This document shows positions 56,901 to 64,000 of a stretch of 64,000 bases of DNA, one piece after another. Positions within the stretch are counted from its first letter, which is position 1. Each line of letters starts with the position of its first letter. The stretch covers positions 372,001 through 436,000 of the forward strand of contig CAOLHI010000420.1 in the NCBI GenBank assembly GCA_948474755.1, given 5' to 3'. The notes under the pieces are model-generated. The model did no database searches and was not told the origin of the DNA. It saw only the letters and a list, made by a program, of their open reading frames with translations. This stretch comes from Ctenosaura bakeri. Lineage: Eukaryota > Chordata > Lepidosauria > Squamata > Iguanidae. Made by a program: the position numbers and the translations under genes.

Positions 56901-57015
56901 TTGTGAGTCTTATCATGTTAAATCTATTCAGTAATTCTTCAACTCCTGTGAGGGTTAGGGACACAGGACCCCAGTGGAAAAAATGCAAATCCCTCTAACC
57001 TCCCAAACCATATCT

Positions 57016-57046
57016 AGCACACACACACACACACACACACACACAA
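57016..57046. repeat. (CA)n microsatellite
   Basis: A perfect run of about 14 CA units. The flanks (gttagggacacaggaccc at 56953 and gattcaacctaccacag near 57061) look like a broken CAGTCAGCC-family element. Confidence 0.95.
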
Positions 57047-57114
57047 CAAGGATGACAGCTGGATTCAACCTACCACAGATTCAAATGTAGAGTAGACAAT
57101 TCTGGATAGCAGTC

Positions 57115-57814
57115 GCTAGATAGCAGTGCGTGTGAAAGGGATCTAGGAGTCTTAATAGACCACAAGCTGAACATGAGTCAGCAGTGTGATGCAGCAGCCA
57201 AGAAAGCCAATGCAGTTCTTGGCTGCATCAATAGGAGTATGGTGTCTAGATCGAGGGAGGTACTGGTACCACTCTACTCTGCTTTGGTTAGACCTCATCT
57301 TGAATACTGCGTCCAGTTCTGGGTACCCCAATTCAAGAAGGACATGGTGAAACTGAGCAAGTGCAGAGGAGGGCGACCAAAATGGTGAGAGGCCTGGAAG
57401 CCATGCCCTATGAGGATAGACTTAGAGAGCTGGGTATGTTTAGTCTGCAGAAGAGAAGGTTAAGAGGGGACATGATAGCCATGTTTCAATATTTGAAAGG
57501 ATGCCATGAAGAGGAAGGAGAGGGCTTGTTTTCTGCTGCTTCAGAGACCAGGACAAGGAGCAATGGATTCAAGCTGCAGGAAAGGAGATTCCACCTGAAC
57601 CTCAGGAAGAACTTCCTGACCGTCAGAGCTGTCTGGCAGTGGAATATGCTGCTTCAATGGAGTGTGGTAGAGTCTCCTTCTTTGGAGGTTTTTAAGCAGA
57701 GGCTAGATGGCCATCTGTCGGGAGTGCTTTGAGGGTGTTCCTGCAAGGCAGGGGGTTGGACTGGATGGCCCATGTAGCCTCTTCCAACTCTACATTTCTA
57801 TGATTCTATGATTC
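57115..57814 (+). mobile_element. CR1 LINE ORF2 C-terminus with intact 3' end
   Basis: Frames 57173-57388 and 57361-57732 are one CR1 C-terminal domain split by a single frameshift near 57355. It has the blocks [61 protein letters not shown] and [16 protein letters not shown]. The 3' UTR ends in the CR1 octamer (tctatgattctatgattc). It is 5' truncated, as usual. Confidence 0.9.
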
Positions 57815-57883
57815 ATTTGAGCCCACAGTGGGGTCTTATGAGCCCTGCTTCACATTTTCAGTCTCTCTGCAAGCCAAGGGAGA

Positions 57884-57911
57884 GAGAGGGAAAGAGAGAG
57901 AGAGAGAGAGG
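57884..57911. repeat. (GA)n microsatellite
   Basis: A GA run with a few substitutions. The Arg/Glu frames here are artefacts. Confidence 0.9.
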
Positions 57912-58087
57912 TTTTCCAGAGGGAAAATGGCTTTGGGAGGAGATGGAGCAGAGAGAAGAATATGTGACAATCTTCGAACAGAAGGAATCAACCATAAAGT
58001 TGGGAAGAGGATTTGCAATTTTTTAAAAGAAAGAAAATGTACTAGGAGAAGGAAGACATCACCCACTTTTGCTATGGACTCTAAAGA

Positions 58088-58108
58088 TGAATGTGTGTGT
58101 GTGTGTGT
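58088..58108. repeat. (GT)n microsatellite
   Basis: A short perfect GT run. Confidence 0.9.
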
Positions 58109-58363
58109 AGTTCATGGCAGCAGCAGGCAAAGAGAATGTAAAGGACTGGAATGAGTTAAACCCATGAAAGGGCTACCTATATTATTAATTATGGAATTAC
58201 TTTTCTTGAAAGGGGAAGCATAGAAATTTCAAGATTAAATAAAAAGAACCCTTCCTTGACTTAAGAACAGAATATAAGAAGGTAGCTGTGTTAGCCTGTG
58301 TTATAAAAAGTCACCAAGGAATCCAGTAACGCCTTTGAGATCATAATGATCATGGTGGTGGTG

Positions 58364-58510
58364 ATATTTATTTATATCCCACCTTTTTCCCAGTCTGGGA
58401 CTCAAGGCATCTTACAAAAGCACCCCACCCACCCAAAAACCCATAGCTAAAAAAAAAAAAAAAACCAAATACAAAAGTTGAAAATATCCATAAATTTAAG
58501 ACTGATTGCA
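58364..58510 (-). mobile_element. L2-related 3' end, antisense, with oligo-A
   Basis: gatatttatttatatcccac, then cagtctgggactcaaggc, then tcttacaaaagcacccc, followed by an A-run at 58449-58463. It is similar to 26328. Confidence 0.5.
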
Positions 58511-58652
58511 ACATAGTTATTAAAAACAACAAATGAAATGCAGAAAAGCTAACTTGTTTATTATGGAATAAACTTCTTCATCTGATCCATAGAGTGAAGT
58601 CTCTGTGGCTTGACATATATCCAAAAAATTGTGGTGGGGGATTTAAGGAGAG

Positions 58653-58734
58653 TGTGAAATCTAATGGAAATGCAAAACATGTTGATATTTTTGCATTATT
58701 TGCAAGATGTTTTGCATTTCCATCAGATTTCACA
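58653..58734. repeat. 28-bp inverted repeat (27/28)
   Basis: tgtgaaatctaatggaaatg...aaaacat at 58653-58680 pairs with 58707-58734 with one A/G mismatch, across a 26-bp spacer. Confidence 0.9.
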
Positions 58735-59264
58735 CACAGAAATGTATGTCCCTCCACAGAGGCTTGACTCCATGTTATCTGGTGAAGTGAACTAGGGTAC
58801 AGGAAAGCTGATGCTATAATAAACTGGTTTGTCTGAAAGGTACAACTGGATTCCTTTTTAAAACAAAATTACATTTTCAGCCCAGTCCTCAACATTTAGT
58901 GCTATTGCTTGACTGTATAATATAATCGGATTCTGTAATACATGTTTCCCTCCTTTCCACTAAAAAGCAATAGTCACAAACATTATTAAAAAACATTGAA
59001 AACAACAGAATTACTAAAATTATTGTTTTAATGGGTTTCTTTCATGTCAGTGGATGAAATGTGGAAATGACTTGTTACTAATAAATAAGTAAGCCATTAG
59101 TTAGTTATAATTAATTACTTTTCCTATAACAAATGTATAAGTACATTCCATACCTGCTACAAAACAATGAGTTACTTGGAATTGATTCCTTTCCCTGTAA
59201 CAAAGGTATAACAACGTTAAGGCTGTACATTAGGTTATGTTAAGACTGTAGCTTAGAAGAGTAA

Positions 59265-59509
59265 GGTTGTGGTTGTCATCATGTGCCTTCAAGTCATTTC
59301 TGAATTATGGAGACCCTAAGGCAAATCTATCATGGGATTTTCTGGGCAAGATTTGTTCAGATGTGGTTTGCCTTTGCCTTCCTCTGAGGGTGAGAGAGTG
59401 TGACTTGCCTAAGATCATTGAATGGGTTTCCATGGCCAAGCTGGGATTCAAAGCCTTGTCTCCAGAGTTGTCGTCTAACTCTCAAACTACTACACTACGC
59501 TGGCTCTCC
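59265..59509 (-). mobile_element. tRNA-derived SINE, antisense, full length
   Basis: Tail catgtgccttcaagtcattt, body gagtgtgacttgcctaagat and antisense head actacactacgctggctctc. It is well preserved. Confidence 0.85.
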
Positions 59510-59940
59510 TAGGGATAACTTCACACCTAATTTTGTAATTGTGTGAGTGTGGTCTCACAATGTGGTGAAAGATGAATATCATGTTGTTCAAGTACTGGCT
59601 AATGCTATGCATCATACTGCTGTTGTGTGCTTTGTTTTGAGTTCTGAGGCAATGACTGTTGGGAACTATGTCATCAATGTAATGTGCCGTTAGGCTTTAA
59701 GAACAGCTAAATGTAATGATCATGAAAAGTTAAGGGATGTTAAAAAGGGGGGGGCTAAATGCCTAGTACTTATCCATCTACTTGAAAAGGGAAGTTGAAT
59801 ACAATCTTATGTATGTTCCGTGACAAGTAAGAGGTCAGGATCAGCATTCAGGATTAAAAGGGAGTTGGACAGAATTTATCCGATTATCTTAAACGAATTA
59901 AAGTTTTCAGGGTCTGTTGGATTGTGGTATAGATTACTAA

Positions 59941-60212
59941 AGGGCTTGTTTTCTGCTGCTCCAGAGACCAGGACAAGGAGCAATGGATTCAAGCTGCAGG
60001 AAAGGAGATTCCACCTGAACCTCAGGAAGAACTTCCTGACAGTCAGGGCTGTCCGGCAGTGGAATGTGCTGCCTCGGAGTGTAGTGGAGTCTCCTTCCTT
60101 GGAGGTTTTTAAGCAGAGGCTTGATGGCCATCTGTCGGGATTGCTTTGAGGGTGTTCCTGCATGGCAGTGGTCTCTTCCAACTCTAGATTTCTATGATTC
60201 TATGATTCTATG
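59941..60212 (+). mobile_element. CR1 LINE 3' end, 5' truncated
   Basis: It opens at agggcttgttttctgctgct, carries the [32 protein letters not shown] and [16 protein letters not shown] blocks, and ends in repeated tctatgattc. Nearly identical stretches with 57530-57814 indicate the same young subfamily. Confidence 0.9.
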
Positions 60213-60244
60213 ACTTGCTGATGTTCTCTCAGAACTTTTGCCTA

Positions 60245-60425
60245 TTAGTTTTAGGAAACCCTGGGGAACAAGAAAGGAGACAGGCAAAGGACTGGGGACA
60301 GTCAGACATTGTTCCAGTATTCAAGGATGAGGGATAGGATGGTCAGGAAAACTACAAACCAGGAATTTGTTTTTAAACATGATTAGCTGGAGCCAATATG
60401 GATTTTTCAAGCAGTGCTGCTGCTG
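60245..60425 (+). mobile_element. Ancient CR1/L3-group RT fragment
   Basis: The translated + strand gives DWGQSDIVPVFKDEG and NYKPGI-like blocks, then SQYGFFK, matching the IVPVFKKG...NYRPISL...QHGF order of CR1-group reverse transcriptases. It is heavily decayed. Confidence 0.5.
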
Positions 60426-60865
60426 GGCACGGGCACTAAAGGCAAACATCTGGGGCACCATGATATGGATGTGGGCATGGGTCTGCGTGCACTACTTCAC
60501 TTGCTATTCTTTTTTAAATGCTCCCTGCCATTTTCTTTCCTTTCTACTTTTTAAACTAAGCTGCAGGTCTTTGTGGTATGCTCAGAAGACCGACCAGCTG
60601 CCTATGTGCTTTGAAAATAGGACTGCACCTGGTCTTGGAAGTGGTGGCACAATGATTTCAAAATGCATGGGTGCATCAGGCTGCACTTCAAGGGTACCAT
60701 AAAGCCTCAGAGAGCTTGGTTTTGAAGCCAGAAGGCAAAAGGAAAAATAAATACATACAAAAATAATACTCAGCCAATCAAATATATTATTTTGTATAAA
60801 GTGTGGAGCTCATTAAATCATACTGCCAGCTGCAAACAGTTGGTATCTTTGAGGGAGGGAGAGGA

Positions 60866-60872
60866 GAAAGAA

Positions 60873-60906
<34 letters not shown>
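60866..60906. repeat. (GAAA)n microsatellite
   Basis: About nine GAAA units. Confidence 0.95.
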
Positions 60907-60907
<1 letters not shown>

Positions 60908-60929
60908 GCACCATTGGGTGCCTAGAGAA

Positions 60930-61260
60930 TAGAGGACTAAGGAAGGACAGTCTTCAAATATGTCAAGGGCTACCATGTAGAAAAGGGTGAAGGGTTGTCC
61001 TCTGCTTGCCCAGAAGGCACAACTCGATCTAGGGCTTGAGTTACAGAAGTTTACAAAATGGAGAGGAAGGTGGTAAGAGCATTTACCAATTGCCTGGGGA
61101 GTGGATGACATTGGGTCACTGGCTTGGAGGTCTTCAAAACAGAGGCTCTCTTGTTTTGTGCACCTGGAAAGAAATTAGATTGTGGGGTCTTCAAGATCTC
61201 TGCCAAGTCTCTAACTCAACAAACTGGTGCTACTAGTTTCTTTTGCCTAAGATCAGTAGC
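60930..61260 (+). mobile_element. Ancient CR1/L3-group C-terminal fragment
   Basis: The + frame has a YVKGYHVEKGEGLSSACPEG-like block corresponding to the YLKGCHxEEGxGLFSAAPE motif of CR1 C-termini. Further on is an LEVFKTEALLF-like block. It is probably the same old insertion as 60245-60425, with a microsatellite in between. Confidence 0.55.
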
Positions 61261-62171
61261 TGTAATCTTGTATAGCTCCAAGTCACTTAGCAGAAGTTGC
61301 ATCTTAAGGAGTTGCACCTATTTTTATGAAGCTTTGGGTGTCCATTCCTCCATTTTATTCTTGACCTTTCCATTGAGTTGATGTATTTAGAAGCTGCCTA
61401 CAGATACTTGCTGTCCTGTCTAAATACATTCAAAGCTGATTGGTAAATCTTCAAGAAAAATAGCCCCCGAATCAGCTTCAATTACAATTCTGAAACAAAA
61501 GATGCCCAGGAATCTAAATTGCCCAAAGGTGACCATACTTCCCATGTTTAGTTTTTCACAAACCTAATTTTATTCCTTGTATAACTAAAAGGGATTCCTT
61601 ATCTTTGCATAAATGTTTTGCTGGACAAAAATATCCCCCTCTTCCAACTTAATCAGCAACAATACCAGTGACGATTGGATTTTAAAGAAAGGTTTATACT
61701 TCATTCATTGTGCATATTTGTTTTCCTGGAATGTGTACCCAGGAGAAGTGTGAAATGCACACCATCCCAAATAAAGCTGTGTAATCACATTTGTCCCTTA
61801 CTCTAATCTGCTCTTCCTTTGTGTGTAAGCAGATATCTTGAGAATGCACCTGAAAAAAGGCAATAGAAAGAGCCAAAATACTCTCCAGCATTGCCTCCTT
61901 GGCAAACATACATTGTGCAAGCCATGTTAATCTGCAAAAACATTATTTGATAGCCTCACTGCTTCCTGCATTTTATGGCCTAGAGGCTCTAGCATATAAA
62001 ATAATGAGAATGAATGCAACTGCACTGTTTTTATTGTTAATGTCTCCCAGGTATTACTCATGTGGTAAAAGTAGTCAGATGTGAAGTTCTAGGCAAGGCA
62101 GTGGGATTCTACCATAGATTCACTTCCTCAGGCTTGGATGAGGGTAATAATAATGATTTTTGTTGTTGTTG
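61261..62171. other. Unique intronic sequence
   Basis: Nothing was recognised. The frames at 61694-61909 and 61899-62084 have no recognisable content. Confidence 0.4.
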
Positions 62172-62176
62172 ATGTC

Positions 62177-62949
62177 TGTGGAAACGGTGGAAAAAACCAC
62201 TTCCTGTCAGTGCCAAGTGTGAAAGGCGCACCCAAGCCTCGCACTCAAGGCCTGCCCAGCCTGACACCTCTTTGTGTTCGGGTCTGAACAGCCAGGGAGA
62301 TCTCTGCATCAAGCCAAGGCCAGGACAAATGCGTCTGCCTCAGTTCTCCCTCTCTGAGAACGCAGTCCCTTCCTCACTCTTGTCCCCCCTTGGCTTCTTC
62401 CTTTCAGGACTCTCCCCCTTTACTACCTTCCCTAAATCTGTCCTTCTCCCAGATGTAAGGATCAGCAGTGATTTATATTTTGCAAGACTGTGGTACTGTT
62501 GGCACTAAGGTCAAGATGATATTATTGGTAGCGTGTATATTCCAGAATTCAGAATGAGACTCTGGGAGACTATTATCAGGAACACAGAACTTCAAACATT
62601 TATTGAACACACCGTTGCTTTAAATGTGTTTTGTATCTCAGTGTTTATAAACAGCACACCATTCTTCTCTCTCTCTCTCTCTCTCGATTCATTCACTATC
62701 TTTCGTACACCCAATTTCTCAGTTCTCTCTCTCACAGAGCTCTTGAAATCTCCGACCTCCCCCAAACACACCACAAATCACACTCCTCTTCAAACACACA
62801 CCAGACAGTTAAAATCCATTATTTTCCTCTTTCCACCAGCCCCTCCCCTGGGCTATCCAAGGTTCCATTTCACCAGCCAATCCGCTTAAACACTCTCAGT
62901 TGCCAAGGAGGCTCTGTTGTCAAGACCCCCTCCCATCAGGTTCGTCACA
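62177..62949 (-). mobile_element. Candidate solo LTR, 773 bp, antisense
   Basis: It starts TGTGGAAACGG and ends GGTTCGTCACA (minus strand TGTGACGAACC). ATGTC is duplicated at 62172-62176 and 62950-62954. On the minus strand a TTTATAAA box (about 62645) precedes AATAAA (complement at about 62598). A (CT)n run lies at 62664-62685. The ends were chosen by eye after the fact, so chance agreement is possible. Confidence 0.5.
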
Positions 62950-63144
62950 ATGTCCCACCTTTTTCCCAACAGATAAAAGAAACAGCTAACATTTTGTTTA
63001 GTTGGGATGAGGATGTAAACCCTTGATTATTTCTTTCTTGTATGGGAGGATGAATATTTATAGTTGTTTTCTACTCATGATGGAAGAAAACAATATTCCT
63101 CCATAGCATTTTCCCTGCATTCAAAGGTCTCAGATATTCTGGAA

Positions 63145-63343
63145 GAATTATTCTGCAGAGAAAAAAATGTTTTTGTTTTTGGTACAAACAGCCTGTCCTT
63201 TTGCACAGAAGGAAAACAGGTTTCCTCTGAAGGAAACAGTGTTTTCTGTATGGGAAGGATATTTTCTGCGCAGAAAACAGGGTCTGTGTGTCTGTTTTGT
63301 TTTTTTACCAAAAACGTGTGTTTTTCTCCACAGAATAATTCCT
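63145..63343. repeat. About 200-bp palindromic element with AATTATTCTG ends
   Basis: gaattattctgcagagaaaa at the left is mirrored by ttttctccacagaataattc at the right. Inner gtttttggtaca pairs with a ttaccaaaaac block. Interior gcacagaaggaaaac and gcgcagaaaac words repeat. Frames on both strands across it are artefacts. Confidence 0.7.
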
Positions 63344-64000
63344 GCATGCTTTGGGACATCTGAATACTAGGAGAGAGTTTTGCAAAATTCTCGCCAGTCT
63401 ATTCTTCTTTTTGTTTTCAAGCTGAGAACAAATAATTATGAATTTTCTTTCCATCTCTAGTGTCAGTCTTCCTATTTGGCCTGGGAGGTAACTATACCTT
63501 GAAGGTCAGCTTTGCCTGCCAAATGGGCAATCCCTGACATCTCCAGTTAAAAATGGATTGAACAATCCATCTATCAGGCTAGATAATATTGGGATAGGTA
63601 AATAAAGTTTGCTCAATTAGCAAATTCCTGTGTTACCTAAGTCTGTAAAAATAAGGCTTCTCCTTGACTAAAGACCACAGGATTTCAGTCTCTGCATCTC
63701 TGGTCAAGAGGTGATGACAAATAAATTCATTGCATGAGCTGAACTGTGTGACTGCTCAGATAATCAATGAGTCATTATTGGCAAGCGGACACACTTTTTA
63801 AAAGGCAAGCAGTAAGGTAAGTGACACCCCTTTCCAGGAACAAAGGTGGTGATGAAGTTGTACAGAGGTGGGGTTCAAAGAAGAGATTCGTGGTTCGTGG
63901 TCTTCCTGCTGGGCAGCCATAGAACTTCAGAAGGAGTCATTTCCATGGTCACCTCAGCAGCAGGTCCAAGCAGACTGCTTTCCAAGCCAGACTGTTCGAA
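63344..64000. other. Unique intronic sequence to the window end
   Basis: No repeat, exon or RNA feature was recognised. Confidence 0.4.

Larger units (their letters stand above)
37695..64000 (+). other. KIAA1217: Downstream intron of KIAA1217 (partial)
   Basis: No continuation of the KIAA1217 reading frame was found. The next exon should continue the split Gly codon with a conserved LYLQYGDE-type peptide, and that is absent. The stretch holds SINEs, MITEs, CR1, L2 and unique sequence. Intron status is inferred from the open donor at 37695. Confidence 0.65.

Noticed and set aside
60818..61111. 97-aa minus frame with a Phe/Leu/Ser-rich run
   Set aside because: Produced by the (GAAA)n microsatellite and old CR1 sequence.

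Overview
This window is vertebrate nuclear DNA, most likely from a squamate reptile and plausibly an iguanian lizard. It is intron-rich and dense with decayed transposons. The mix of families points that way: CR1, L2, L1 and Bov-B (RTE) LINEs; tRNA-derived and 5S-rRNA-derived SINEs sharing a Bov-B-like 3' tail; a SPIN/Charlie-type hAT element; and many short DNA-transposon derivatives whose ends are GGCC with 3-bp target duplications. Species assignment is inference.

The only real protein-coding sequence I can support is one internal exon on the + strand at 37499-37694 (196 bp, phase 0 in, phase 1 out, good acceptor and donor). I recognise its peptide as the N-terminal part of KIAA1217 (SKT, sickle tail protein homolog). 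The window would then be two very long introns: at least 37.5 kb upstream and at least 26.3 kb downstream of that exon. I found no second exon. All other long open frames are LINE fragments, GC-rich or repeat-driven frames, or chance.

Layout. 1-454 is a GC-rich minisatellite. 540-8939 holds old CR1, an inverted repeat, tRNA-SINEs and DNA elements. 10464-16230 holds SINEs, two Helitron-like copies and a palindromic MITE. 17071-20060 is an antisense Bov-B LINE split by two solo LTRs, each with a clean target duplication, and by a VNTR-bearing hAT-like piece. 22305-23736 is a 1.43-kb SPIN-like hAT with a GC-rich core. 25215-29850 is a cluster of nested SINEs, L2, and hAT and Harbinger-like MITEs. 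29854-32270 is mostly repeat-poor. 32820-36863 holds L1, CR1 and nested MITEs. The exon follows. 38685-49898 is scattered SINEs, MITEs and hairpins. 51222-54165 is a 5'-truncated CR1 with recognisable endonuclease and reverse-transcriptase segments, interrupted by a GC-rich MITE. 56690-61260 holds L2 and three CR1 pieces, and 62177-62949 is a possible solo LTR.

There is no operon or multi-gene system here. The most informative content is the insertion record. Several elements sit inside other recognisable elements, so target duplications and relative ages can be read directly. I found no convincing undescribed biological system. The best leads are the TIR/TSD-defined MITE families, the 25.2-kb VNTR hAT, a Helitron-like family carrying a MITE arm, and perfect hairpins at 34.8 and 49.8 kb.
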